NCBI RefSeq assembly: GCF_019334305.1
Contig: NZ_JAHWGH010000015.1
Location: 145,758-209,757, forward strand
Source: Rossellomorea orangium
Lineage (GTDB): Bacteria; Bacillota; Bacilli; Bacillales; Bacillaceae_B
Direction of reading: 5' to 3'
Length of the DNA stretch: 64,000 nt
The translations under genes and the position numbers were made by a program. Shown one piece after another: positions 27,737 to 37,050 of this stretch. Every line of letters begins with the position of its first letter. Within the stretch, counting starts at the first letter, position 1. The notes beneath the pieces are model-generated. The model saw only the letters and a list, made by a program, of their open reading frames with translations. It had not been told where the DNA came from and searched no databases.

Positions 27737-28793
27737 ATAGTTTCTCTCTCCCTGGTTGTTTAATCGATTGATAGAATTGCTTGAAGATCCACGATGCATC
27801 TTCAGGTCCCGGACGCGCTTCAGGATGGAATTGAGCGGATAGGATCGGTTTATCCTTATGCTGAAGTCCTTCAAGTGAGCCATCATTCACGTTGATAAAA
27901 CGTGGCTCAAGGCCGGTACCGACCAGGCTTTCCTTGTTCACCACATAATTATGATTTTGCGAAGTGATGAACACCTCACCCGTTTGATGGTCCATGACGG
28001 GATGATTCGCTCCCCTGTGCCCGAATAATAGTCGTTCCGTGTCCCCGCCGAGGGCAAGGGCGATCAATTGGTGACCCAGGCAGATGCCGAGGGTCGGGAT
28101 TCCCATGATTTTCTCTTTCAGTCGGGGTAGCAATGTCATCATTTCCTTCGGGTCCCCGGGGCCGTTGGATAACACCAGGCCATCGATGCTCAACTGGTCC
28201 AACATCTCCAATTGGCGAAACGGAATGACTGTAACGAGACAGTCCATTTCCAAAAGACTGCTTACAATCGATTTCTTCACACCGAAATCGACGACAGCAA
28301 TATGCTTGCTCCCACTTCCCATCTGACGAATTTCCGTTAGCGCTACCTTTTCGATCTGCCCTGTCAGTTTTTCCTTTTCGGGAACCATTTCTGTATAGGA
28401 TATACAGGCATTTTGGCTTCCTCCTTCACGGATCGCCTTGACAACCTCTCTCGTATCCACCCCTGTCATGAACGGGATCTTCCACTTCTCCAGATAATCC
28501 TTCAAGGAAGAAGTCGCATGATAATGGGAGTATGTGTCTGGCAAATTGAGCATGATCACTCCCTTCACCTGAGGCTCATCGCTTTCTGAATCATCCTCAT
28601 TCACTCCGTACTGACCGATGAGAGGGTAAGTGAAAACAACGATCTGATCTTTGTAAGAAGGGTCCGTCAGTACTTCCTGATACCCAGTCATTCCCGTGAA
28701 AAATACAATCTCACCCTGAATGGGATCACTTCCTTCCATAATGACTTCCCCTTTAAAGATGCTTCCGTTTTCCAAACATAAATAACCTGTCAT
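27729..28793 (-). CDS. carA: Carbamoyl phosphate synthase small subunit (glutaminase)
   Basis: This 354-residue class I glutamine amidotransferase subunit feeds ammonia to CarB. It has an N-terminal CarA domain and a C-terminal glutaminase with the nucleophile Cys in LGICLGHQLIALALGG and the His-Glu pair in AQFHPEARPGPEDA. I chose the ATG at 28793 (GGGAGTG eight bases upstream); a TTG five codons earlier overlaps that site. It lies 68 bases downstream of argD and overlaps carB. Confidence 0.96.
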   Translation of the reverse strand: MTGYLCLENGSIFKGEVIMEGSDPIQGEIVFFTGMTGYQEVLTDPSYKDQIVVFTYPLIGQYGVNEDDSESDEPQVKGVIMLNLPDTYSHYHATSSLKDYLEKWKIPFMTGVDTREVVKAIREGGSQNACISYTEMVPEKEKLTGQIEKVALTEIRQMGSGSKHIAVVDFGVKKSIVSSLLEMDCLVTVIPFRQLEMLDQLSIDGLVLSNGPGDPKEMMTLLPRLKEKIMGIPTLGICLGHQLIALALGGDTERLLFGHRGANHPVMDHQTGEVFITSQNHNYVVNKESLVGTGLEPRFINVNDGSLEGLQHKDKPILSAQFHPEARPGPEDASWIFKQFYQSIKQPGREKLYA

Positions 28794-28861
28794 GAGATGC
28801 ACTCCCAACTATGAATAAATAGTTATAATTAAGTATTTTTATACATTAATAGTTAAAAAAA

Positions 28862-30022
28862 TTAGTATACTCCGGCTGATTGATGCTGTTTGATCGTACT
28901 GACTAAAATATGAATAGCCCGGTCTAGTTCCTTATAAGTAACTGTCAACGGTGGCAAAAGCCTGATGACCCGTGTGCCGGCAGGAAGAGTCAATAACCCA
29001 TTTTTCCGCAGTTCCGTGATGATGTCTTTCACCTCATGATGGAATGAAATCCCTATCATAAAACCGATCCCTTTCACCTCTTTCACAATTGAACACTCAT
29101 TCAGCTGGTCGTTCAGTTCATTCATGAAATATTCAGACTTACGCTGAACATCCTGCAAAAAGTCCTCATGAAAGATCGTTTCCATAGTCGCCTTCGCTGC
29201 CGCCATAGCTAACGGATTTCCTCCGAAAGTCGATCCGTGAGTGCCCGGTGAAAAGGATGGAATGAGTGTTTCCTTCCCGATCATGGCTCCAACAGGGAAT
29301 CCGCTGCCGATTCCTTTTGCAACCGTGACGATATCCGGGTCCAGTGAATGGTGCTGATACGCGAATGGCCTCCCTGTCCTTCCTGCACCTGTCTGGACTT
29401 CATCGATGATAAGGAGCGCATCCAGCTCCCGGCATTTGGCTTCTACTGCCTTTAAAAATGACTGGGTCCCGGGATTGACTCCCCCTTCTCCTTGAATCAC
29501 TTCCAGCATGATGGCCGCCACATCCCCATCTTTCACGTCCAACAGTGCCCCTTCATCGTTATATGGAAGATACTCAAATGTCGGTAGTAAGGGCCCGAAT
29601 CCGCTATGAATCTTTTCTTGGCCTGTTGCGCTCATTGTCGCAAAGGTACGGCCGTGGAAGGACTGCTTGAAAGTGAGGATCTTCGTTTTCCCTGTATGTT
29701 TTTTCGCTAATTTAATTGCCGCTTCATTTGCTTCGGCTCCGCTGTTACAAAAAAACACCGCATCCAGACCGCTTGCAGAAGCGAGAAGCGCAGCTGCTTC
29801 TTCCTGCTTTGATATTGGAAACAGGTTCGACACATGCCACAGTTCATCCATCTGTTTTTTCACCGCTTCTTTGACACCGGACGGGGAATGACCCAAATTA
29901 CATACGGCGATACCCGAAATAAAATCCAAATAAGACTCGCCATTACGTTCCTGAACCTCCGTACCCTTTCCTGACACCAATTCGATGTCTAATCGATTAT
30001 ACGTAGGAAATATATGCCTCAT
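28862..30022 (-). CDS. argD: Acetylornithine aminotransferase
   Basis: This 386-residue PLP enzyme of aminotransferase class III converts N-acetylglutamate semialdehyde to N-acetylornithine. The region LLIIDEVQTGAGRTGRPFAY with the following VAKGIGSGFPVGAM contains the PLP-contacting Asp and the Schiff-base Lys. The frame extends 25 codons upstream, but MRHIFPTYNRLDIELVSGKG is the family start and AGAGG lies upstream. Its start overlaps the argB stop by 4 bases. Confidence 0.96.
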   Translation of the reverse strand: MRHIFPTYNRLDIELVSGKGTEVQERNGESYLDFISGIAVCNLGHSPSGVKEAVKKQMDELWHVSNLFPISKQEEAAALLASASGLDAVFFCNSGAEANEAAIKLAKKHTGKTKILTFKQSFHGRTFATMSATGQEKIHSGFGPLLPTFEYLPYNDEGALLDVKDGDVAAIMLEVIQGEGGVNPGTQSFLKAVEAKCRELDALLIIDEVQTGAGRTGRPFAYQHHSLDPDIVTVAKGIGSGFPVGAMIGKETLIPSFSPGTHGSTFGGNPLAMAAAKATMETIFHEDFLQDVQRKSEYFMNELNDQLNECSIVKEVKGIGFMIGISFHHEVKDIITELRKNGLLTLPAGTRVIRLLPPLTVTYKELDRAIHILVSTIKQHQSAGVY

Positions 30023-30828
30023 ATCGCTTGAACCTCTTTTCCATCTGTTATCTGTGTTCCGATCATTTTTCCGTCCTGAATGATGGAGTCCTGACATCCG
30101 ACAATCATCACTTCATGAATATTTTCATTCAAAACGGATAAAGCAGCCTGAACCTTCGGAATCATCCCTCCGTAAATCACACCGGAATCGATATATTGGT
30201 CAACGACCTCCATTGTTACACGTGAAACAAGTTCACCATCTTTCAGGATTCCCGGTACGTCCGTGACAAACACCAATTTTTCTGCATTCAGGGCTTTGGC
30301 AACGGCTGAAGCGGCCAGGTCGGCATTTATATTCACCCGATTTCCTCCGGCTATTGCTGCAAGGGGGGCGATGACCGGTAAATAGTTCAAGGAGAGCAGA
30401 TTGTGCATCAACGTGAGGTTGACCTCCTCTATTTTTCCGACCAATCCCAAAGAGCCTTCATCTATGAAACTCGCCTTTAATAACTGGGCATCGTAACCGC
30501 TCAGTCCAATGGCATTGACTCCTTCCAGGTTGAGTCGATGGACGAGTTCACTGTTCACCTTGCCTTTTAGAACTTGTTCAACAATGGCGAAAACATCCTC
30601 CGTGGTCTTTCGCTGCCCGTTAATGAAGGTGGACTGTATCCCAAGCATCCCGAGTGTGGCGGTGATGTCTGGCCCCCCACCGTGAACGATGATGACATGA
30701 TAGCTCCGCTGAAGTTCTCTTATACTTTGATAGAAAGGGGCTGAAAGCTTGGAAAGGACGCTGCCGCCAAGCTTCACCACCAAAACGTTCTTATGTTCGG
30801 TAACTTGCATTGATTTTGACATAATCAT
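30019..30828 (-). CDS. argB: Acetylglutamate kinase
   Basis: This enzyme of up to 269 residues in the amino acid kinase family phosphorylates N-acetylglutamate. VVKLGGSVLSK and IIVHGGGPDITATL near the start bind nucleotide and substrate, NINADLAASAVAKALNAEKL is the conserved mid-region, and VIYGGMIPKVQAAL the later one. Three in-frame Met codons (residues 1, 3 and 7) lie within the end of argJ and the true start among them is uncertain. Overlaps both argJ and argD. Confidence 0.95.
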   Translation of the reverse strand: MIMSKSMQVTEHKNVLVVKLGGSVLSKLSAPFYQSIRELQRSYHVIIVHGGGPDITATLGMLGIQSTFINGQRKTTEDVFAIVEQVLKGKVNSELVHRLNLEGVNAIGLSGYDAQLLKASFIDEGSLGLVGKIEEVNLTLMHNLLSLNYLPVIAPLAAIAGGNRVNINADLAASAVAKALNAEKLVFVTDVPGILKDGELVSRVTMEVVDQYIDSGVIYGGMIPKVQAALSVLNENIHEVMIVGCQDSIIQDGKMIGTQITDGKEVQAI

Positions 30829-32020
30829 ACGTTAAATCGCACCCCCACGCTTTTCCTTTTCCTTCGCCGTCGTACAGGAAGACGTTAATGTTTACTTGCT
30901 CAGCCTGCATATACCGACTCACTTCTTCCTCATTGAATGGTTGAGGCGTTCCGTTTGAAAATACGGTGATGTCCCCTATGGAGATATCACATTGATGAGG
31001 GTTTAGATCCACTCCGCTGTGTCCCATGGCTCCGACGATCCTTCCCCAGTTGGGGTCCCCGCCGAAGATGGCCGTTTTCACTAAGTTGGATCCGACAATC
31101 TTTTTTGCTACGATATTGGCGTCTTGATGGGAGTTCGCCCCAGTGACACTCACTTCCACCAATTTGGTTGCCCCTTCCCCGTCCCGCGCAATTTGTTTGG
31201 CCAGATCTTCACATACCGTGTTCAACCCTGCTTGAAAGTGATGCCAATCAGGATGACTTTCGCCAAGGGCATCATGCTCCACCATCCCGTTTGCCATGCT
31301 GATGACCATGTCATTGGTGGATGTTTCCCCGTCTACGGTGATTTGGTTAAAGGATTGATCAATGGCGGTTTTTAGGGCGGATTGTAAAACGTCCGATGGT
31401 ATGGTGGCATCCGTTGTGATGAAACCGAGCATCGTCGCCATATTGGGATGGATCATTCCGGAACCTTTCCCACATCCTCCGATGGTGACCGTTTTCCCGT
31501 CGATCAGCACCTGGCAGCAGGACGTTTTCTCGACTGTATCCGTGGTGAGAATGGCCTGCTGGAACGCGTGGGCATCTTCGGGATTCCCATCGACCTTGAT
31601 TTCCGTGCAGCCCTTTTTCATTTTTTCCATCGGAAGCCACTCGCCGATGACACCAGTTGATGCCACGGCAACATACTCTTCAGGGATTTGAAACCGATCA
31701 GCGATCCATTCCCTTGTTTGATACGCATCCTTCAGTCCTTGTTCTCCTGTACATGCGTTGGCAATCGCACTGTTCACGACGATGGCTTGCAATTTATGAG
31801 TTTGAGAGATGCTTTCCTGAGTGACTTTGAGGGGTGCCGCTTGAAAATGACTTTGTGTATAGACCGCTCCGCAGTGAGCAGGTTTCTCGCTGTAAATCAC
31901 TCCGAAATCCTTCTTTGCATATCGAAGGCCCGCATGGAGTCCACCTGCCTTATACCCAAGGGGCGACAGAATCGTTCCTCCCTCGATCCGTTGAACACCC
32001 TTTTCTTTAACCAGTTTCAT
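30791..32020 (-). CDS. argJ: Bifunctional glutamate N-acetyltransferase / amino-acid acetyltransferase ArgJ
   Basis: This 409-residue enzyme catalyses both the first (N-acetylglutamate synthesis) and fifth (transacetylation from N-acetylornithine) steps of the cyclic arginine pathway. It is made as one chain and self-cleaves before a Thr; the cleavage region is visible at HPNMATMLGFITTDATI (about residues 192-208). A GGCGKGSGMIHPN segment precedes it. It starts 14 bases after argC and overlaps argB by 38 bases. Confidence 0.96.
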   Translation of the reverse strand: MKLVKEKGVQRIEGGTILSPLGYKAGGLHAGLRYAKKDFGVIYSEKPAHCGAVYTQSHFQAAPLKVTQESISQTHKLQAIVVNSAIANACTGEQGLKDAYQTREWIADRFQIPEEYVAVASTGVIGEWLPMEKMKKGCTEIKVDGNPEDAHAFQQAILTTDTVEKTSCCQVLIDGKTVTIGGCGKGSGMIHPNMATMLGFITTDATIPSDVLQSALKTAIDQSFNQITVDGETSTNDMVISMANGMVEHDALGESHPDWHHFQAGLNTVCEDLAKQIARDGEGATKLVEVSVTGANSHQDANIVAKKIVGSNLVKTAIFGGDPNWGRIVGAMGHSGVDLNPHQCDISIGDITVFSNGTPQPFNEEEVSRYMQAEQVNINVFLYDGEGKGKAWGCDLTYDYVKINASYRT

Positions 32021-32034
32021 AGATTCTCCCCCTC

Positions 32035-33069
32035 TTATGGATAAATTGGATAATAGTGAAGTCCCGTCGTTTCGTCTATCCCCAGCATCACATTCATATT
32101 CTGCACGGCTTGACCTGCCGCCCCCTTCACCAGATTATCAATCACTGACACAATCGTTACCCGGTTGGTCCGTGGATCGGCTTTGATGGATACATCACAG
32201 AAGTTGGTACCGAACACTTCTTTTGTACTTGGGAATTGACCTTCCCGGCGTACCCGGATGAAAGGACTTCCTTCAAAAAAGCTGTGATAGAGGCTGTGTA
32301 ACTCCCCCGTGGTTGAGGTGTTCTTTAATTCTGCGTACATCGTCACCATGATCCCCCTGGTCATGGGAATGAGATGGGTGGAGAAAGTGATTGGTCCCGT
32401 TTCACTGTCCCATATCTTTAACTGTTGCTCGATTTCCGGAGTGTGCTGGTGCTCATGGACTTTATAGATTCGTAGATTTTCCTGTGTCTCCGAGAAGTGG
32501 CTGGACTGAGTCGCTTTTCTCCCCGCTCCGGACAATCCCGTTTTGGCATCGATGATCAAGGAATGGGGCTTTGTGAGACCGTGATGAAAGAGCGGGGCAA
32601 GACCCAACAGTGTTGCCGTCGGAAAGCACCCGGGGTTCGCAATCAGGTCCGCTTCCCGGATGGTCTCGCGATTGAGTTCAGTCAGTCCGTAAACGGCTTT
32701 GTCCAGGATATGTTTCGGCGCCGATTCTCCTTTATACCATTCTTCATATTCACGGGGATTCTTTAAACGAAGATCACCGGAAAGGTCAATCACTTTCACC
32801 TTTTTCCCGATGAGGTTCTGAGCCAGCTCCCTTGATACGCCGGAAGGAGCGGCCAGGAAAACGAAATCCAACTGCTGCATTTCCTCCAACAAGATCGGTT
32901 TCACTTTTTCTCCGGAAAGGCCGGATAAATGCGGATACTCCTCCGCATAGGAAGTCCCATCTAAAGATGATGAATACAGAATGCATTCACTTACATTCGG
33001 ATGATTTGACAACAGACGATACAGCTCCACGCCTCCATACCCAGTACTACCAACAATACCAACATCCAA
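32035..33069 (-). CDS. argC: N-acetyl-gamma-glutamyl-phosphate reductase
   Basis: This 344-residue NADPH-dependent reductase makes N-acetylglutamate semialdehyde. The N-terminal Rossmann motif VGIVGSTGYGGVELYRLL and the catalytic Cys in IANPGCFPTATLLG (about residue 148) are present, with HEHQHTPEIEQ later. I chose TTG at 33069, giving MDVGIVG, because GGAGTGA lies 6 bases before it; the TTG two codons earlier directly abuts that site. It is the first gene of the arg operon. Confidence 0.95.
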   Translation of the reverse strand: MDVGIVGSTGYGGVELYRLLSNHPNVSECILYSSSLDGTSYAEEYPHLSGLSGEKVKPILLEEMQQLDFVFLAAPSGVSRELAQNLIGKKVKVIDLSGDLRLKNPREYEEWYKGESAPKHILDKAVYGLTELNRETIREADLIANPGCFPTATLLGLAPLFHHGLTKPHSLIIDAKTGLSGAGRKATQSSHFSETQENLRIYKVHEHQHTPEIEQQLKIWDSETGPITFSTHLIPMTRGIMVTMYAELKNTSTTGELHSLYHSFFEGSPFIRVRREGQFPSTKEVFGTNFCDVSIKADPRTNRVTIVSVIDNLVKGAAGQAVQNMNVMLGIDETTGLHYYPIYP

Positions 33070-33107
33070 TACCAATCACTCCAGACATTAAATTTAAATT
33101 AGGTCTA

Positions 33108-33136
33108 ATTATATGAGTGTATATTAATAAAATCAA
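33108..33136 (-). promoter_or_regulatory. Predicted promoter and possible ARG box of argC operon
   Basis: On the minus strand TTGATT (33131-33136) and TATAAT (33108-33113) are 17 bases apart. TATGAGTGTATATTAA (plus strand 33112-33127) overlaps the -10 and matches a Bacillus ARG box half to half at about 10 of 16 positions, so ArgR/AhrC repression is plausible. Confidence 0.55.
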
Positions 33137-33211
33137 TAGTATATTTATAAATTTTTAACTAAAGTTACTTTATTCACAAATTCACTTCGATAGTACTAGA
33201 AACAAACACAA

Positions 33212-33251
33212 ATAAAGGTCCGTCCCTCGACGTTGAGGGACGGACCTTTAT
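33212..33251. repeat. Palindromic pair of AGGGACGGACCT repeats
   Basis: A 17-nt arm at 33212-33228 is perfectly complementary to 33235-33251, with a 6-base loop, in the gap between aceA (3' end) and argC (5' end). It could also act as the aceA terminator. Confidence 0.85.
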
Positions 33252-33269
33252 GAGTATTTTAATACTGTT

Positions 33270-34550
33270 TTAGAATTGGGCTGCCTCGGTTGAACCTTTC
33301 AGGGCTGTCGTGGAGGATGTGCCACCTGAAATCACCATGGATACCTCGTCAAAATAACCTGTTCCTACTTCACGCTGATGTCTAGTAGCTGAATATCCGT
33401 GCTTCTCGCTCGCAAACTCTGCTTCCTGAAGCTGTGAATAAGCAGCCATACCACGATCTTTGTACCCTCTCGCAAGCTCGAACATACTGTGGTTCAGTGC
33501 GTGGAAACCTGCAAGTGTGACGAACTGGAATTTATAGCCCATTTTCCCAAGCTCCACTTGGAATTTGGCGATCGTTTCATCATCCAATTTCTTCTTCCAG
33601 TTAAACGACGGCGAACAGTTATATGCCAACAATTTCCCTGGATGTTCAGCATGGATCGCTTCTGCAAATCGGCGCGCTTCTTCAAGATTCGGTTCAGACG
33701 TTTCACACCATACAAGATCTGCATAAGGAGCATATGCAAGACCTCTTGCAATCGCCTGGTCAAGCCCGGCATTCGTGCGGAAGAATCCTTCCGGCGTGCG
33801 GTCGCCCGTAATAAACTCTGCATCATACGGATCTACATCACTCGTAATCAAATCCGCGGCATTCGCATCCGTACGTGCAACAATTAACGTCGGCACGCCC
33901 ATTACATCCGAAGCAAGACGGGCGGAAATGAGATTCTTAACTGCCGTTTGAGTAGGAAGAAGAACCTTACCTCCCAGATGACCGCACTTCTTCTCAGACG
34001 AAAGCTGATCTTCAAAGTGGACGGCAGAAGCTCCTGCTTCAATCATCCCCTTCATTAATTCGAACACGTTTAACTGGCCTCCGAATCCTGCTTCCGCATC
34101 GGCCACAATCGGCACGAACCAATCGATGGATTCATCCCCTTCCACATAATGAACCTGGTCGGCACGTTGCAGGGCCTGGTTGATCCTCTTTACGACAGAT
34201 GGGACGGAGTTAGCAGGGTACAGACTTTGATCGGGATACATATGACCTGAAAGGTTAGCATCCGCTGCAACCTGCCACCCGCTTAAATAGATGGCTTTCA
34301 GTCCGGCTCTTACCTGTTGGACCGCCTGGTTTCCTGTCAAAGCGCCAAGGGCATTGATATAGTCTTCTTCGTGAAGTAGATTCCACAGCTTTTCAGAACC
34401 GCGGCGGGCAAGGGTGTGCTCAATGTCGATGGAGCCTCTTAGACGAATAACGTCTTCAGCCGAGTACGGGCGTGTGATCCCCTTCCAGCGCTGATCCATT
34501 TCCCAGTTTTCCTGTAGTGACGTTACACGTTCGTTATTCGCTTTTACCAT
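33270..34550 (-). CDS. aceA: Isocitrate lyase
   Basis: This 426-residue enzyme cleaves isocitrate to glyoxylate and succinate, the first step of the glyoxylate shunt. The signature [11 protein letters not shown] with the catalytic Cys is at about residues 187-197. The substrate-binding stretches [20 protein letters not shown] (about 150-169) and [11 protein letters not shown] are present. Length fits the family. It follows aceB by about 150 bases, which hold two AGGGACGGACCT repeats. Confidence 0.97.
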   Translation of the reverse strand: MVKANNERVTSLQENWEMDQRWKGITRPYSAEDVIRLRGSIDIEHTLARRGSEKLWNLLHEEDYINALGALTGNQAVQQVRAGLKAIYLSGWQVAADANLSGHMYPDQSLYPANSVPSVVKRINQALQRADQVHYVEGDESIDWFVPIVADAEAGFGGQLNVFELMKGMIEAGASAVHFEDQLSSEKKCGHLGGKVLLPTQTAVKNLISARLASDVMGVPTLIVARTDANAADLITSDVDPYDAEFITGDRTPEGFFRTNAGLDQAIARGLAYAPYADLVWCETSEPNLEEARRFAEAIHAEHPGKLLAYNCSPSFNWKKKLDDETIAKFQVELGKMGYKFQFVTLAGFHALNHSMFELARGYKDRGMAAYSQLQEAEFASEKHGYSATRHQREVGTGYFDEVSMVISGGTSSTTALKGSTEAAQF

Positions 34551-34617
34551 GTTAAATCTCTCCCTTTTTTTGTTTTTGGATTTTATATGTTCGAAAATGA
34601 TCTTGCGTCAGTTCTTG

Positions 34618-34629
34618 AGGTCCGTCCCT
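34618..34629 (-). repeat. AGGGACGGACCT dispersed repeat
   Basis: Exact copy, minus orientation, in the aceB-aceA gap. Confidence 0.8.
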
Positions 34630-34677
34630 GATGCCCCATCTAAGCAGTAGTGGTGCCTGAGGTCGCCATTCACCCTG

Positions 34678-34690
34678 AGGTCCGTCCCTC
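34678..34690 (-). repeat. AGGGACGGACCT dispersed repeat
   Basis: Exact copy, minus orientation, 12 bases after the aceB stop; direct repeat of the copy at 34618 at 60-bp spacing. Confidence 0.8.
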
Positions 34691-34701
34691 CAGATGTTTC
34701 T

Positions 34702-36300
34702 TTAAAGGATCTTGTAACCCGGAATCGTAAGGAAGTCTGTGAACTCATCATTTTGGATGAGCTGGTCGAATAGTTCGACGGCTTCCGCGAATCGACGTTC
34801 CTTATATCTCTCTTCTCCTAATTGACTTTTGAGTTTCGTCAGTTCTTCCTGTTTCAACACTTCATAGAGTTCCATGCTGATGTTCCGGCCATCGTCAAGG
34901 ATTCCCTTCGGATGACGGATCCACTGCCATAGCTGGGCACGTGAGATTTCTGCTGTCGCCACATCTTCCATCAGGTTGTGGATCGGCGCCGCGCCCTGGC
35001 CGCTCAGCCAGGAAGAAATGTATTGAATGCCCACATTGATGTTCAAGCGGACACCCTCTTCCGTTATCGCTCCTTGAGGGACTTCTAGCAGATCCCGTTC
35101 AGACACGTCCAGACTATCCAATGTCTTCACTTCGATCTGATTCGCCATCTTCATTTCATGATTGAATACGTCCATGGCAACCGGTACTAATCCCGGATGC
35201 GCGACCCATGTACCGTCATGACCATCACGAGCTTCCCTTTCTTTGTCTGTTTTTACTTTATTGAACGCTTCTTCATTCTTTACAGGATCGTTCTTTACAG
35301 GAATCTGTGCCGCCATCCCGCCTATCGCAGGAGCTCCCCTTCTGTGACAAGTTTTAATCGTAAGCAGTGAGTACGCTCTCATGAATGGCGCTGTCATCGT
35401 GACCGACGAACGATCCGGGAGAATCACATCATCCTGCTCCCGAAGCTTTTTGATATAGCTGAAAATATAATCCCATCTTCCACAGTTCAATCCTGCTGAA
35501 TGATCTTTTAATTCATAAAGGATCTCATCCATTTCAAACGCAGCTGTAATTGTTTCGATCAGTACCGTTGCTTTGATCGTCCCTTGGGGAATCCCGACAT
35601 ACTCCTGCGCAAAGACGAATACATCATTCCAAAACCGTGCTTCCTGGTGACTTTCTAATTTAGGTAAGTAAAAATAAGGGCCTTTATCTGAAGAAGTTAA
35701 TTGAGTTGCATTATGGATAAAGAATAAGCCAAAATCTACAAGGCTTCCCGATAGTGGTTTTCCATCCAGTTCGATATGTTTCTCTTCCAGATGAAGCCCC
35801 CTTGGTCGCACGATAAGTACGGCATGTTCTTCTTTTAATTCATAACGCTTCCCGTTCGTCTCGAAGTCTATCTTGTGGTGAACAGCATCTCTGAGGTTGA
35901 TCTGTCCTTCTATGAGGTTCTTCCATGTTGGTGAGGTGGCATCTTCAAAACATGCCATGAAACATTTCGCTCCAGAGTTCAGAGCATTGATGACCATCTT
36001 CCGATCGACAGGACCTGTAATTTCCACCCTGCGATCTTGTAACGCTTTTGGTATCGGGCGCACCTTCCAATCACTTTGTCGAATCGATTCTGTTTCAGGC
36101 AGGAAATGGGGAAGCTCTCCTCCATTGATCCGTTCCTGCTTTTCGTCCCTGTTGTGTAACAGCTCCTTGCGTTTGTCTCCGAATCTCCGTTCCAACTGCT
36201 CTAAAAACTGTAAAGATTCCGGAGATAAAATGTCAGCAAAGCCCGGTCGTATTTCCCCGGTTACCTTGATACCAACCATCTGAGTAGACATAGAACCCAT
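34702..36300 (-). CDS. aceB: Malate synthase A
   Basis: This enzyme of up to 532 residues condenses glyoxylate and acetyl-CoA to malate, completing the glyoxylate shunt with AceA downstream. Family features include CFEDATSPTWKNLIEGQINL (about residues 114-133), the GLNCGRWDYIFSYIKK loop with acid residues for Mg2+, and DGTWVAHPGLV with the catalytic region. GGAGTGA precedes the first ATG very closely; the ATG three codons later (36291) is an alternative start. Confidence 0.96.
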   Translation of the reverse strand: MGSMSTQMVGIKVTGEIRPGFADILSPESLQFLEQLERRFGDKRKELLHNRDEKQERINGGELPHFLPETESIRQSDWKVRPIPKALQDRRVEITGPVDRKMVINALNSGAKCFMACFEDATSPTWKNLIEGQINLRDAVHHKIDFETNGKRYELKEEHAVLIVRPRGLHLEEKHIELDGKPLSGSLVDFGLFFIHNATQLTSSDKGPYFYLPKLESHQEARFWNDVFVFAQEYVGIPQGTIKATVLIETITAAFEMDEILYELKDHSAGLNCGRWDYIFSYIKKLREQDDVILPDRSSVTMTAPFMRAYSLLTIKTCHRRGAPAIGGMAAQIPVKNDPVKNEEAFNKVKTDKEREARDGHDGTWVAHPGLVPVAMDVFNHEMKMANQIEVKTLDSLDVSERDLLEVPQGAITEEGVRLNINVGIQYISSWLSGQGAAPIHNLMEDVATAEISRAQLWQWIRHPKGILDDGRNISMELYEVLKQEELTKLKSQLGEERYKERRFAEAVELFDQLIQNDEFTDFLTIPGYKIL

Positions 36301-36363
36301 TCACTCCTTAATTGTACTTAACAAATCTTTATTGTTATAATACAGATTATTTAACATGTTTGT

Positions 36364-36392
36364 ATTGTATAACAGAAGCATCTGTTTTGGAA
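36364..36392 (-). promoter_or_regulatory. Predicted promoter of aceB
   Basis: On the minus strand, TTCCAA and TACAAT are 17 bases apart, about 65 bases upstream of aceB. Confidence 0.35.
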
Positions 36393-36458
36393 CACTTTTT
36401 TCAGAATTTTCATTCGACAATTTTCGCAAGTTTACTAAATCGCTCCCTAAATAAAAAC

Positions 36459-36504
36459 GAAGGTCCGTCCCTCATCGCGTTAAAGCGGTGAGGGACGGAC
36501 CTTC
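36459..36504. repeat. Palindromic pair of AGGGACGGACCT repeats
   Basis: Arms at 36459-36473 and 36490-36504, with an inner CGC/GCG pairing, lie between aceB and a small upstream gene. Confidence 0.85.
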
Positions 36505-36529
36505 AATTCAATCCAGGAACCTGAATGGG

Positions 36530-36646
36530 TTAACGTTTGTGCTCCAATTCGCTAATTCTCTTCTCTAACTTTTTGTTCTGCTCGAGGACTGAGGAGGCAA
36601 AAACTAGAGAGGTTCCCGCCACTGCAAGGGCAATAAAACTCATCAT
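36530..36646 (-). CDS. Small membrane protein with coiled-coil tail (38 aa)
   Basis: Translated by hand. ATG at 36646, preceded by GGGAGGTGG, then 38 codons to TAA. Residues 3-20 are hydrophobic (FIALAVAGTSLVFASSV), followed by a charged helix LEQNKKLEKRISELEHKR with heptad-like Leu/Ile spacing. Its start overlaps the stop of the DUF3949 gene (ATGA), so it is likely translated with it. Similar one-helix plus coiled-coil proteins are common in Bacillus. Function is unknown. Confidence 0.65.
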   Translation of the reverse strand: MMSFIALAVAGTSLVFASSVLEQNKKLEKRISELEHKR

Positions 36647-36918
36647 CCTTTTCCACCTCCCTTGTTTTGCATCTTTTTCATCTTGTAGAGGATATGGGCA
36701 ATGATGTTGGCAGGGATGAAGAGAGGGTTGGACTGGGCATTGTGATGAAGCACCTGCTCCTGCACAGGCATATCCTCAAACATCTTCCCCTGGGACACAT
36801 TCTTTCTTCTTTCCTCATCCATCGCTTTAATATAACGATACTGTATCGGGATCATGTTGAGCGTGACAACGAATAATACAAGAGCCACGATGAGTCCGAA
36901 TAGATAATATCCGTTCAT
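36643..36918 (-). CDS. DUF3949-like small membrane protein
   Basis: This 91-residue protein has one N-terminal membrane helix (about residues 5-25, FGLIVALVLFVVTLNMI), then a basic, soluble region containing FEDMPVQEQVLHHNAQSNP and ending GGGKG. The pattern fits the DUF3949 family of Bacillus; function is unknown. The following 38-residue gene overlaps its stop codon. Confidence 0.7.
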   Translation of the reverse strand: MNGYYLFGLIVALVLFVVTLNMIPIQYRYIKAMDEERRKNVSQGKMFEDMPVQEQVLHHNAQSNPLFIPANIIAHILYKMKKMQNKGGGKG

Positions 36919-36993
36919 ACTGTATCACCTCAATTAGTCTTTACCCTTTCTACGAGTGCAAAGGCGTGATGGTTTCATTTTCCTGGAAAAAGC

Positions 36994-37007
36994 AAGGTCC
37001 GTCCCTC
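36994..37007 (-). repeat. AGGGACGGACCT dispersed repeat
   Basis: Exact copy, minus orientation, directly after the T-tract of the yerH terminator. Confidence 0.8.
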
Positions 37008-37044
37008 AAAAAAAAGAACTAATCACTGTGTGGATTAGTTCTTT
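37008..37044 (-). terminator. Terminator of the pcrB-pcrA-ligA-yerH unit
   Basis: A 12-bp perfect stem (AAAGAACTAATC with its complement at 37033-37044) followed by eight T residues on the minus strand. Confidence 0.9.
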
Positions 37045-37050
37045 CTCTCG

